A stretch of DNA of 64,000 nt from Ornithinimicrobium cavernae (GTDB lineage: Bacteria; Actinomycetota; Actinomycetes; Actinomycetales; Dermatophilaceae), in the NCBI RefSeq assembly GCF_003121625.1, contig NZ_QDDJ01000006.1, positions 1 to 64,000 on the forward strand, read 5' to 3'. Below, one piece after another: positions 17,511-25,443 of the stretch. The notes beneath the pieces are model-generated. The model had not been told where the DNA came from. It did no database searches and was given only the letters and a program-made list of their open reading frames with translations. The stretch's first letter is position 1. The number at the start of each line of letters is the position of its first letter. A program made the position numbers and the translations under genes.

Positions 17511-17813
17511 CAGTCCGAGGCCGGTGAGCTCCCGCACCAGCTTGATCGCGGGGATCACCTTGCCCTCCCGCTTGAGCGCCCGGACCCGCTCGAGGTCGGC
17601 CCGGACCTCGCTCGGGATCTCCGCAGCGTGCTGCGACGCAGGAGGAGGGGGCTCGCCCGGTCCTGCCTGGGCCGACGCACCCGGGGCGGAGGGGTCCTGC
17701 TGCACCCGGTCCCGGAGGGCGTCCACCTGTCGGGTCAGCCGGTCAAGCTTGGTCTCGAGCTCGCTGACGCGCGCGGTCAGCCGGTCGATCTCGGGGTTGC
17801 CGAACAGCGCCAT
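17478..17813 (-). CDS. Small protein with ribosomal L7/L12 C-terminal-like domain
   Basis: A 111-residue protein. The N-terminal part is a predicted coiled coil (IDRLTARVSELETKLDRLTRQ, in part), then a Pro/Ala linker, then a C-terminal domain with the L7/L12 fold signature KVIPAIKLVRELTGLGLADAK. It is not the ribosomal stalk protein itself; stand-alone copies of this domain are common in actinobacteria with unknown roles. ATG at 17813 lies one base after the stop of the HAD gene, so translation is probably coupled. Confidence 0.75.
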   Translation of the reverse strand: MALFGNPEIDRLTARVSELETKLDRLTRQVDALRDRVQQDPSAPGASAQAGPGEPPPPASQHAAEIPSEVRADLERVRALKREGKVIPAIKLVRELTGLGLADAKRVVDQL

Positions 17814-17814
17814 G

Positions 17815-18666
17815 TCAGCCCTCTCGCGTGGCCGCCAGGGACAGCAGGTCGGAGGCAACCTGCTCGAGGAGGACCGCCAGGCCGTCCTCCTCGACGGGCG
17901 CCGTCGTCTCGTCTGCCACGGCGATCACCTCCGGCGGGGCCTGCCCCATGGCCACTCCTCGGGCCGCCCAGCCGAGCATCTCCAGGTCGTTGCGCTGGTC
18001 GCCGACAGCGATGGTGCACGACGGCTCGATGTGCAGCTGCCGGCGGACCTGCTCCAGCGCACTGCCCTTGGAGACGCCCTCCGGCGCCAGGTCGAGCCAC
18101 GCCGTGAAGCCGACCGCGTAGTTCACGCCGTGCAGGCCGATCCGGTCGACCAGCTCCGAGAAGCTCTCGGCGGAGCCGTTCGGGTCCCGGAAGGTCACGC
18201 GGGTGGCAGGGGAGGAGACCAGCTCCTCGTGGTCCACGATGCGCAGGTCACCCTGGAGCTCGCCGTCGGGGAAGGGCGCGCTCAGCTTGAACCCCACGCC
18301 CACCTCCTCGACCGCCACGAGGGCGTCGGGACGCGCCTCGCGGAGCAGCTCCACAGCCGGCCGCGGGTCGAAGGTGACGGCTTCCGTCACGCGGTACCCC
18401 TCGTCATACTCCGGGTCCAGGGCCAGGGTGATGGCACCGTTCGAGCAGACCGCGATCCCGCCCTCCCGGACCAGCCCGAGCTCCTCGATGATCGGCATCG
18501 TGGCCACGGCCGAGCGGCCGGTGGCAATGACGATGTGGGCACCGGCGTCGCGGAGGGCGCCGATCGCGTCGGCCACCCGCCGTGAGAGGTGACCGTCGTG
18601 GTGCAGGATCGTGCCGTCGACGTCGAGCGCGATGAGGAGCTGCTCGGCTGGGACCTGTTGGCTCAC
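17815..18666 (-). CDS. Cof-type HAD-superfamily phosphatase
   Basis: A 283-residue cytosolic hydrolase. Motif I is LIALDVDGTILHHDG (nucleophile Asp and acid/base Asp), motif II is IVIATGRSA, motif III Lys lies in GVSKGSALEQV and motif IV is IAVGDQRNDLEML. The C2-type cap between them places it in the Cof/sugar-phosphatase branch; the substrate cannot be told. GTG at 18666 starts VSQQVPAEQ. Divergent from the TrmH-family gene. Confidence 0.9.
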   Translation of the reverse strand: MSQQVPAEQLLIALDVDGTILHHDGHLSRRVADAIGALRDAGAHIVIATGRSAVATMPIIEELGLVREGGIAVCSNGAITLALDPEYDEGYRVTEAVTFDPRPAVELLREARPDALVAVEEVGVGFKLSAPFPDGELQGDLRIVDHEELVSSPATRVTFRDPNGSAESFSELVDRIGLHGVNYAVGFTAWLDLAPEGVSKGSALEQVRRQLHIEPSCTIAVGDQRNDLEMLGWAARGVAMGQAPPEVIAVADETTAPVEEDGLAVLLEQVASDLLSLAATREG

Positions 18667-18762
18667 GCGCCTCACGCTACCGGCCCGTCCGGGCCTCAGG
18701 GCCGGGGGGCTCGCTGGAGTCGGCTGGCTGGGGTGCCCGGTGGTCTGGAATGCTGGCCCGCG

Positions 18763-19581
18763 ATGGAAGAGCTGCTGATCACCTCGCCGGCAAACCCCCG
18801 ACTCAAGGCCCTGGCCGGCCTCCGCCGCCGACGCGTCCGTGAGTCCGAGGGGCGGACCCTCATCGAGGGCTACGAGGAGCTGGAGCTGGCGCTGGAGGCC
18901 GGGGTGGTCCCCCGCGTGGTCTTCTACTGCCCCGAGCTGATGCACGACCCGCTGGCTCAGGCCCGCGTCGTCGACACGGTGCGCTCCCGGGGGTCTGAGG
19001 TCGTCCGGCTGGGGCGCGCCGCCTTCGAGAAGGTCGCCTATCGGGAGGGGCCCGACGGCTTCCTCGCCGTGGTGGACACCGTCACCCGCAGCTGCGCCGA
19101 CCTGGACGTCCCGCAGAACGCGCTCATGCTGTTCTGTGAGGCGGTGGAGAAGCCGGGCAACCTCGGCGCGATGCTGCGCACCGCGGACGCCGCCGGGGTG
19201 GACGCCGTGCTCGCCGCGGACCCGGTCACCGACTGGGGCAACCCCAACCTGGTGCGCGCCAGCAAGGGCACCGTGTTCTCGGTCCCGGTCGTGAGCGACA
19301 CGACCGACCGTGCCCTCGGGTGGCTTGCGGACCACGGGATCGCGCTGGTGGCCGCGACACCGGACACGGAGGTGGAGTACACCGACCTGGACTACACCGG
19401 ACCGGTCGCGGTGGCCGTGGGCGCGGAGAAGACCGGCCTGACCGAGCGCGTGCTGGCAGCGGCCACGCACCGGGTGCGGATCCCGATGGTGGGGCGCGCG
19501 AACTCCCTCAACGTGTCGACGTCGGCGGCGATCATCACCTACGAGGCGGTGCGCCAGCGCCGCAGTGCCACGCACCCGTAG
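18763..19581 (+). CDS. TrmH/SpoU-family RNA 2'-O-methyltransferase
   Basis: A 272-residue SPOUT methyltransferase. The N-terminal substrate-binding domain (NPRLKALAGLRRRRVRESEG) precedes the knotted domain with motif 1 ALMLFCEAVEKPGNLGAMLRT, shown here as EAVEKPGNLGAMLRTADA, motif 2 AVAVGAEKTGLTE and motif 3 RIPMVGRANSLNVSTSAAI. These are the SAM-binding and catalytic Arg/Asn residues of the family. The target is probably ribosomal RNA or tRNA. The stop region is repeated four more times downstream. Confidence 0.92.
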   Translation: MEELLITSPANPRLKALAGLRRRRVRESEGRTLIEGYEELELALEAGVVPRVVFYCPELMHDPLAQARVVDTVRSRGSEVVRLGRAAFEKVAYREGPDGFLAVVDTVTRSCADLDVPQNALMLFCEAVEKPGNLGAMLRTADAAGVDAVLAADPVTDWGNPNLVRASKGTVFSVPVVSDTTDRALGWLADHGIALVAATPDTEVEYTDLDYTGPVAVAVGAEKTGLTERVLAAATHRVRIPMVGRANSLNVSTSAAIITYEAVRQRRSATHP

Positions 19582-19656
19582 CCGCGCCACCCACCCGTAG
19601 CCGCGCCACCCACCCGTAGCCGCGCCACGCACCGTAGCCGCGCCACCCACCTGTAG
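19564..19656. repeat. 19-bp tandem repeats starting in the last codons of the TrmH gene
   Basis: The end of the gene (…GCCACGCACCCGTAG, stop at 19579-19581) is followed by further units of CCGCGCCACCCACCCGTAG at 19582, 19601, 19620 (one base shorter) and 19638. Every unit ends with TAG. The array lies between the gene and the SHOCT gene; 19657-19792 holds no other feature I can support except the ribosome site of the next gene. Confidence 0.9.
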
Positions 19657-19792
19657 GGGGCCCGCCCTCTCGGCACTCCTCTCGCCCGTCTACGCAGCCT
19701 GACGTAGCTAGGAGCCTCCCGGTGGCGGACGCGTCGGCGGCCCGATCCGAGCACGGTGGAGGAACGACAGTTCCCGACCCTCGGAGGAGACC

Positions 19793-20056
19793 ATGAACAC
19801 CCTGACCGACCTCGCCACCCTCGCTGCCGGCACCGGCGACCGGTGGGACGGACCACCCTTTCCGTTCTTCCTGTTCCCGCTCTTCTGGCTGGCGGCGTTC
19901 GCGCTCGTGGCGGTCCTGATCTGGACCGGCCGCAGGCGTCGCGACCGGACCGCGGGCCGCCGGGCAGGTGAGCAGCGGCTGGCCGAGCGCCTGGCCGACG
20001 GTTCCATCGACGCCCAGGAGTACCGCGCCCGGCTGGAGATCCTGCGGGAGAAGTAG
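19793..20056 (+). CDS. Small SHOCT-domain membrane protein
   Basis: An 87-residue protein: a Pro/Phe-rich segment, one membrane helix (FFLFPLFWLAAFALVAVLIW), a basic stop-transfer stretch (RRRRDRTAGRR) and a C-terminal SHOCT motif (LAERLADGSIDAQEYRARLEIL). SHOCT is a short oligomerisation motif found at the ends of many bacterial proteins. GGAGGAGA 5 bases before the ATG supports the start. Followed by a good hairpin. Confidence 0.85.
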   Translation: MNTLTDLATLAAGTGDRWDGPPFPFFLFPLFWLAAFALVAVLIWTGRRRRDRTAGRRAGEQRLAERLADGSIDAQEYRARLEILREK

Positions 20057-20063
20057 CCACTGC

Positions 20064-20098
20064 GCTGCCGGTGGCTCGTCGCCCGGGCCACCGGTAGC
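20064..20098 (+). terminator. Hairpin terminator after the SHOCT gene
   Basis: A 12-bp stem (GCTGCCGGTGGC at 20064-20075 with GCCACCGGTAGC at 20087-20098, one G-U pair) and an 11-base loop begin 8 bases after the stop. No T-run. Confidence 0.6.
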
Positions 20099-20167
20099 AC
20101 GGCGGTCCCGGGCACGGCCACCGGGCCTGGTTAACAGTTGACCAAACCGGTGTGCCACGATGACGCA

Positions 20168-20803
20168 ATGCGGATCGATCACGTGAGTTACGCGGCGAGT
20201 CCGGCGGGGCTGCAGGCGACGGCAGAGGAGCTCGGTCAGAAACTCGGCATCACGCCGCGCGACGGTGGTGTGCACCCGCGGTTCGGGACCCGGAACGTCA
20301 TCCTCCCCCTGGCCGGCGACCGTTACCTCGAGGTCGTCGAGGTGCTCGACCACCCCGCATCCGACAAGGCCCCGTTCGGCCAGGCAGTCCGTGCCCGGTC
20401 CGAGCTCGGTGGCGGCTGGATGGCGTGGGTCATCGCGGTGGACGATCTGGGCGGGGTCGAGGAGCGCCTCGGACGGCGGGCCGTCGAGGGACAGCGCCAC
20501 ACGCCCGAGGGAGTCGAGCTGCACTGGCGCCAGATCGGGATCCGCGGTCTGATCGCTGATCCCCAGCTGCCGTTCTTTGTCCAGTGGGCCTCCATGGAGC
20601 ACCACCCGTCGCGCCTCGACCACTCCCCGGTCAAGCTCACCGGGCTCCACATCTCCGGTGACCCCGCGCGGATCCGGGAGTGGCTCGGCATCGCCGAGCG
20701 CGGCGACTGGGAGCAGGAGGTGGACTTCACCTTTGAGCAGCACGAGCGCCCAGAGCTGGAGTCCGTCACCTTCCAGTGTGCCGACGGCCCGGTCACCATC
20801 TGA
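20168..20803 (+). CDS. Glyoxalase-like (VOC) domain protein
   Basis: A 211-residue protein opening MRIDHVSYAASPAGLQATAEEL and continuing RFGTRNVILPLAGDRYLEVVEV, which is the glyoxalase-like/VOC layout with a first metal-ligand His at residue 5. A second half repeats the fold more weakly (VKLTGLHISGDPARIREWLG). The reaction is unknown. ATG at 20168 is chosen because the family begins at RIDHV; there is no clear ribosome site and the transcript may be short-leadered. Confidence 0.8.
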   Translation: MRIDHVSYAASPAGLQATAEELGQKLGITPRDGGVHPRFGTRNVILPLAGDRYLEVVEVLDHPASDKAPFGQAVRARSELGGGWMAWVIAVDDLGGVEERLGRRAVEGQRHTPEGVELHWRQIGIRGLIADPQLPFFVQWASMEHHPSRLDHSPVKLTGLHISGDPARIREWLGIAERGDWEQEVDFTFEQHERPELESVTFQCADGPVTI

Positions 20804-20872
20804 GCGTGCGGGGCCGTCGGGAGCACTGCTCCCGGCACGTGGTCAGACCCCAGGGAACAGACGTCATACCAG

Positions 20873-20894
20873 CGGGTGAGCTGCGGCTCACCCG
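20873..20894. terminator. Compact hairpin between the VOC and phospholipase genes
   Basis: A 9-bp perfect stem, CGGGTGAGC (20873-20881) and GCTCACCCG (20886-20894), with a TGCG loop. A second smaller hairpin (CGGGAGC/GCTCCCG, 20818-20834) lies closer to the VOC stop. Together they probably end the VOC transcript. Confidence 0.5.
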
Positions 20895-20993
20895 TTGGTT
20901 GCGACGGCGCCCCGGTCTGCCTCCCGGCGGTGTGGCGAGAACGCGACCTTGAGGCGATCCGTTGCGGGACAGCTGATTTCTAGCGTCGGGGAC

Positions 20994-21674
20994 ATGGTCT
21001 CTCGACGCTCCTCCTCGTTCGTGCTCGGTCTCGCGGCTCTCGCTGCCGCCGGTGGTCTGACCCTGGTCACCACCGGTGCCGAGGCCGGTCAGGAGGAGAC
21101 GCCGGCCGCTGCAGCGGTCCGGGCACTGACCTCCGGCACGGCAGCGGAGGCGCTGGCCGCGGTGCCGGAGGACTTTGCGCAGGTCCGTGGCTACCAACCC
21201 GTCCTCGAGGACGGGCAGCTGGTGCGGGCCGACGGCAGCTGCTCGTCCCCCGTGCCGCTCCCCGCCGGCTTCGAGCCGGCTTGTCGGCAGCACGACTACG
21301 GCTACGACCTGCTGCGGTATGCCGAGGAGGTCGGCTCGCCGCTGGGCCGCTGGGCCCGGGGAGCGATCGACGACCGGTTCGCCGAGCGTCTCCACGAGGT
21401 GTGCGCTGCGCCGGCCGACCCTGCGTCGGCTGAGGCGACATCGGCCGACCCTGGGTCGGTCGAGGAGGCACCGGCGGCCCCTGCGTCGGTCGAGGCGTGC
21501 GAGGTCAGTGCGACGGTCGCGGTCACCGGGATCGAGATCAACTCGCGTCGGCAGGGTGACGGCGTGCCCGAGGAGACGGTCTTCACCCGGGCCGGGCTGG
21601 CGAGCTCGGCCCTCGGCGTGGCCGGGCTGATCGGCGCGGTGCCCCCGTCCCGCCGGCGCGGGGTCGCCCGTTGA
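20994..21674 (+). CDS. Secreted phospholipase A2 family protein
   Basis: A 226-residue exported protein with a signal peptide (residues 1-32, VLGLAALAAAGGLTLVTTGA then EAGQ). The catalytic segment GFEPACRQHDYGYDLLR has the His100-Asp101 pair of prokaryotic PLA2, with DGSC upstream as the calcium-loop region and IDDRF as the second-helix Asp. It should release fatty acids from phospholipids outside the cell. An Ala/Pro/Ser/Glu-rich insert with imperfect repeats (about residues 138-160) follows the catalytic core, and a hydrophobic stretch (LASSALGVAGLIGAV) with an Arg-rich end could anchor the protein. Confidence 0.85.
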   Translation: MVSRRSSSFVLGLAALAAAGGLTLVTTGAEAGQEETPAAAAVRALTSGTAAEALAAVPEDFAQVRGYQPVLEDGQLVRADGSCSSPVPLPAGFEPACRQHDYGYDLLRYAEEVGSPLGRWARGAIDDRFAERLHEVCAAPADPASAEATSADPGSVEEAPAAPASVEACEVSATVAVTGIEINSRRQGDGVPEETVFTRAGLASSALGVAGLIGAVPPSRRRGVAR

Positions 21675-21708
21675 GTGACCTGGCCACCGCGGGCACCGTC
21701 TGCGCGCA

Positions 21709-21747
21709 GACGGGTGAGTGAGTCACCCCACGACTCAGTCACCCGTC
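21709..21747. terminator. Bidirectional hairpin between convergent genes
   Basis: A 16-bp stem with a single mismatch (GACGGGTGAGTGAGTC at 21709-21724, GACTCAGTCACCCGTC at 21732-21747) and a 7-base loop sits between the converging phospholipase and copA stops, the right place for a shared terminator. Confidence 0.7.
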
Positions 21748-21784
21748 GCTGGCAGGCGCCACGTTCAGGCCCGACCGGCGGGGC

Positions 21785-24094
21785 TCAGCGCCCGTAGCCG
21801 CGCAGCCGCAGGCTGTTGAGGACCACCAGCACGCTGGACAGCGCCATGGCACCGCCGGCGATCATCGGGTTGAGCAGTCCGAACGCGGCCAGCGGGATGG
21901 CCGCCGTGTTGTAGCCGAACGCCCACACCAGGTTCTGCTTGATGACTCGCAGCGTCTGGCGCGACAGGCCGATCGCCTCCGCCACGGTGTCGACGTCGGC
22001 GCGCATCAGCACGATGTCGGCCGACTCCATCGCGACGTCGGTGCCCGAGCCCATCGCCATGCCGAGGTCGGCCTGGGCGAGGGCCGCCGCGTCGTTCACG
22101 CCGTCGCCGACCATGGCGACGACGCGGCCCTCCCGCTGGAGCGCGGTGATCCGGGCGTGCTTGTCCTGGGGGAGCACGTTGGCCTGCACGTGGTCGATCC
22201 CCACCTGCTGGGCGACGGCGGCGGCGGTGTGCTCGTTGTCACCGGTGAGCAGGTATGGCGTGAGGCCGAGCTCGCGCAGACGGCTCACCGCCGCGGCACT
22301 CGTGGGCCGGACGGCGTCGGCGACGGTGAGGGCGCCGTGGGCCGTGCCCTCCCAGCCGACCAGGACGGTCGTGCCCGTGCCGGCATCCAGTGCGGCCTGC
22401 AGGTGGGCGGGGACCTCCTCGAAGAGGTCCGGCTTGCCGACCCGCACCGTCATCCCGTTGACCGAGCCCTCGGCGCCCTGCCCGGGAAGGTTGGTGAAGC
22501 TGCGGACCCGGGGCAGGTCGATCCCGCGGTCCTCGGCGGCGCTCACGATCGCTCGCGCGATCGGGTGCTCGCTGCCCTGCTCGACGGCGGCCGCGGCCTT
22601 GAGCACGGCGTCCTCCCGGAACGTGCTCACGATGTCGCCGAGCACCGGCTCACCCGTGGTGACGGTGCCGGTCTTGTCCAGCACGACGGTGTCGATGGTG
22701 CGGGTGCTCTCCAGGATCTGCGGGCCCTTGATGAGGATGCCCAGCTGTGCGCCCCGGCCGGTGCCGGTCAGCAGTGCGGTGGGTGTGGCCAGCCCCAGCG
22801 CGCAGGGGCAGGCGATGATGAGGACCGCCACGGCCGGCTCAAGAGCCTCCGTCACGCCGTGTCCGGTGACCAGCCACAGCAACAGGGTCACCGCAGCGAT
22901 GACCAGGACGGCCGGGACGAACACGGCGGACACCCGGTCCGCCAGCCGCTGCACGGGGGCCTTGCCCATCTGGGCGTCCTCGACGAGCTTGGTGATCCGG
23001 GCCAGGGTGGTCTCCGCGCCGACCCGGGTGGCTCGCACGATCAGTCGGCCGTGACCGTTGATGGTGCCACCGACCACCTCGTGCCCCTCCGAGACCTCCA
23101 CGGGCATCGACTCGCCGGTGACCATGGAGGTGTCCACGGCGCTGTCGCCCTCGAGGACCGTGCCGTCGGTGGCGATCTTCTCGCCAGGGCGGACCACGAA
23201 GTTGGCGCCGATGGAGAGCTGCTCGACCGGAATCCGGTGCTCCCGCCACGCGCCGGCACCGTCGGTGCGCAGCACCGCGACGTCCTTGGCGCCGAGCTCC
23301 AGGAGCGAGTGCAGGGCCGACCGCCCCTGGGCCTTGGCCCGGGCCTCGATGTAGCGGCCGATCAGCAGGAACGCCGTGACCGCCCCCACCACCTCGAAGT
23401 ACAGGTGGTCACTGAACCCGGTCAGCACGGCCACGACCGACCAGCCGAAGGCAGCGGTGATGCCGATCGAGACCAGCGTGTCCATCGTGGAGGACAGGTG
23501 CCGGGCGTTGATGGCCGCGGCCCGGTGGAACGGCCAGGCCGCCCACGTGTAGATCGGGATGGTCAGCACCAGCTCGAGCCACGGTCCTGCGCCGCCGAGC
23601 GCGTCCCTGACCGGCATCACCATCGCGATGAGGACCACGAGCGCACCCAGCGCGGACGCCACGATCGCCCGGCGGCGCAGTGAGTCGGCCGGTGCCACAT
23701 CGTGGGCCAGGTGGTCCTCGGGCGCCGGCTCCGGCGCGCGGTGCTCGTCGTGGTCACCGGACTGCCGCACCGGGCCCGCGGACCCTTCGGGGCCCGTGAG
23801 CGGCTCGGAGCCCGCAGGGCTCCCGGGGCGCTCGAGGGTCGCCGGGGCGGCGGTCGGGACCGACCCCAGGGGTGCCGCGCCGTAGCCGGCCGACTGGACC
23901 GTCTTCACGATGTCGGCGACGGTCAACGGCGCGGCATACTGCACCCGGGCCTTCTCGGTGGCGAGGTTGACCGCGGCCTCCACCCCCTCGAGCTTGTTGA
24001 GCTTGCGCTCGATGCGCGCCGAGCACGAGGCGCAGGTCATGCCGGTGATGGCCAGGTCGATGCTCTCGGTGGGCTGGTGCGTGGGAGCGGACAC
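21785..24094 (-). CDS. copA: Copper-translocating P-type ATPase
   Basis: A 769-residue P1B-type ATPase that pumps Cu(I) out of the cytosol. An N-terminal metal-binding domain (GMTCASCSARIERKL) is joined by a long Pro/Glu/His linker to eight membrane helices. Hallmarks: TGES actuator loop, the copper-specific ACPCALGLATPTALL in the sixth helix, phosphorylation site VVLDKTGTVTTGEP, nucleotide site QGSEHPIARAI and hinge MVGDGVNDAAAL. GTG at 24094 gives one complete N-terminal domain. It is the last gene of csoR-copZ-copA, all on the minus strand. Confidence 0.95.
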   Translation of the reverse strand: MSAPTHQPTESIDLAITGMTCASCSARIERKLNKLEGVEAAVNLATEKARVQYAAPLTVADIVKTVQSAGYGAAPLGSVPTAAPATLERPGSPAGSEPLTGPEGSAGPVRQSGDHDEHRAPEPAPEDHLAHDVAPADSLRRRAIVASALGALVVLIAMVMPVRDALGGAGPWLELVLTIPIYTWAAWPFHRAAAINARHLSSTMDTLVSIGITAAFGWSVVAVLTGFSDHLYFEVVGAVTAFLLIGRYIEARAKAQGRSALHSLLELGAKDVAVLRTDGAGAWREHRIPVEQLSIGANFVVRPGEKIATDGTVLEGDSAVDTSMVTGESMPVEVSEGHEVVGGTINGHGRLIVRATRVGAETTLARITKLVEDAQMGKAPVQRLADRVSAVFVPAVLVIAAVTLLLWLVTGHGVTEALEPAVAVLIIACPCALGLATPTALLTGTGRGAQLGILIKGPQILESTRTIDTVVLDKTGTVTTGEPVLGDIVSTFREDAVLKAAAAVEQGSEHPIARAIVSAAEDRGIDLPRVRSFTNLPGQGAEGSVNGMTVRVGKPDLFEEVPAHLQAALDAGTGTTVLVGWEGTAHGALTVADAVRPTSAAAVSRLRELGLTPYLLTGDNEHTAAAVAQQVGIDHVQANVLPQDKHARITALQREGRVVAMVGDGVNDAAALAQADLGMAMGSGTDVAMESADIVLMRADVDTVAEAIGLSRQTLRVIKQNLVWAFGYNTAAIPLAAFGLLNPMIAGGAMALSSVLVVLNSLRLRGYGR

Positions 24095-24161
24095 GGTTCT
24101 CCTCAGGGTGCCGGTGGTCCGGCGGGGTCGGGCAGGTGCTGCGGTGCGGGTCGCCGGAGGG

Positions 24162-24395
24162 TCAGCGGACGACGGTGTAGCCCGCCTCCGCGACGGCGGC
24201 CTCTGCCGCCGCGATGTCCAGCGGCCCCTCGCTGCTGACGAAGACCTCGGAGGCGCCGCCGCTGTTGAGCTCGACACGGACGTCGGTGACGCCGGACACC
24301 TCCTGCAGCTCCTCGGTGACGCTGCTGGCGCAGTGGCCGCAGGTCATGCCGGTGACGACGATCTTGTAGGTCTGGTCCTGGGCGGGTGCGTTCAT
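24162..24395 (-). CDS. copZ: Copper chaperone, heavy-metal-associated domain
   Basis: A 77-residue single-domain protein with the Cu(I) site GMTCGHCASSVTEEL (Cys-x-x-Cys) and the usual beta-alpha-beta-beta-alpha-beta pattern (VTDVRVELNSGGASEVFVSS). It should carry Cu(I) to CopA. Sits 67 bases before copA and 28 bases after csoR, so it belongs to the same operon. Confidence 0.93.
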   Translation of the reverse strand: MNAPAQDQTYKIVVTGMTCGHCASSVTEELQEVSGVTDVRVELNSGGASEVFVSSEGPLDIAAAEAAVAEAGYTVVR

Positions 24396-24423
24396 GTCGT
24401 GCTCCTGTGGGTGAGGGTGTGGG

Positions 24424-24711
24424 TCAGCTGCGCACGAGACGCGCGATGGCGGCCGAGGCCTCGGTGACCTTCACGGCCGCCGCCTCGTCCGACTCCCGCG
24501 CCGCGTCGATGACGCAGTGCGAGATGTGGTCCTCCAGCAGGCCGAGGCTGACCGCCTGGAGAGCCTTGGTGGCCGCACTCACCTGGGTGAGCACGTCGAT
24601 GCAGTAGGTGTCGTTCTCGACCATCCGGGCGATCCCTCGGACCTGACCCTCGATGCGGGCGAGCCGCTTGAGGTAGTCCTCCTTGGTGCCCGCGTATCCG
24701 TTCACAGCCAT
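24424..24711 (-). CDS. csoR: CsoR-type copper-sensing repressor
   Basis: A 95-residue all-helical repressor. The family core is DYLKRLARIEGQVRGIARMV, and the Cu(I) ligands Cys-His-Cys are visible as YCIDVL, ISHCVID (Cys in the first helix, then His-Cys). When Cu(I) binds, CsoR leaves DNA. ATG at 24711 directly follows a TATAAT box by 6 bases, indicating a leaderless message, and the operator overlaps that promoter, so the operon is self-regulated. Confidence 0.95.
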   Translation of the reverse strand: MAVNGYAGTKEDYLKRLARIEGQVRGIARMVENDTYCIDVLTQVSAATKALQAVSLGLLEDHISHCVIDAARESDEAAAVKVTEASAAIARLVRS

Positions 24712-24717
24712 GCACCA

Positions 24718-24746
24718 ATTATACCCCCCTTGGGTATTTGGTCCAA
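24718..24746 (-). promoter_or_regulatory. csoR promoter with overlapping CsoR operator
   Basis: On the minus strand TTGGAC (24746-24741), a 17-base spacer and a perfect TATAAT (24723-24718) are followed by 6 bases and the csoR ATG. The spacer contains ATACCC-CCCTT-GGGTAT (24721-24737), a perfect 6-5-6 inverted repeat of the GC-rich type bound by CsoR. Repressor binding would block polymerase directly. Confidence 0.88.
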
Positions 24747-24810
24747 GTGTGACCTCCGGGAGGGCCCGCGGCACGTCGCGCGGTCACCGGCAGGAGACCC
24801 GAGGCGGTGC

Positions 24811-25443
24811 TCAGCCCTCAGGGGCCAGGTCGGGGTCGAACTCGCAGAAGCTCTCGTAGTGGTCACCGGTGAAGTACCAGTGGTCCGGATCCGTCTCCTC
24901 GAAGCCGCCGGTCACGATGCGCCGCGCTCCGCGGTGGTCCAGGCCGGGCGTCTCGACGGTGAACTCGCGATAGTAGTCCCGGTCCTCGTCGGGCAGGATC
25001 CCCTCGCGGTTCTGGAACCGCACGCCGTCGTTGCGCGGATAGTCATAGGGACCGCCGGCCTCGATGTCGTCGATGACGGGCAGGGCGGTCGCCGGCAGGT
25101 CGAGCACCTCACACTCGGGTATGCCGGGTGCTCCCAGGGAGGGTCGGCTCTCGTCCGTGGGGGTCGGGTCGGGCGAGGACGACCCATCGGGGGGTGTCGA
25201 GGGGGTGGTCCCCGTCCCTGGTGTGGGGGTCCCGGCGCCTGAGGTCGGCGGCCCGGACGCACCGTGCGGCGTCTCCCCGTCGGCGGGGGTCAGGAGGTCG
25301 CCCGGTGCGCCTCCCTCCTGCTGGGTCGGTGTCTCCGCCGTGTCCTGCGTCGGGGCGGAGACGATCTGGCACCCACCGAGCAGGACCGCGAGGGCGGCGG
25401 TCGCGGCGAGGGCCCGTGCACCCCGGCCCGGCATGCGGCTCAC
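24811..25443 (-). CDS. Secreted lipoprotein with guanyl-specific RNase (RNase Sa-like) domain
   Basis: A 210-residue protein. Signal peptide with lipobox LLGGC (lipidated Cys at about 25), a 75-residue Thr/Pro/Gly/Ser linker, then a C-terminal microbial RNase (barnase/RNase Sa/T1) domain. The active-site positions known from RNase Sa are all present: FQNREG, the base Glu in REFTVETPG, the Arg in HRGARRIVTGG and the acid His in FTGDHYESF. It should cut RNA after G outside the cell. GTG start overlaps the barstar-like gene (GTGA), the third gene of the deoD operon. Confidence 0.85.
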   Translation of the reverse strand: MSRMPGRGARALAATAALAVLLGGCQIVSAPTQDTAETPTQQEGGAPGDLLTPADGETPHGASGPPTSGAGTPTPGTGTTPSTPPDGSSSPDPTPTDESRPSLGAPGIPECEVLDLPATALPVIDDIEAGGPYDYPRNDGVRFQNREGILPDEDRDYYREFTVETPGLDHRGARRIVTGGFEETDPDHWYFTGDHYESFCEFDPDLAPEG

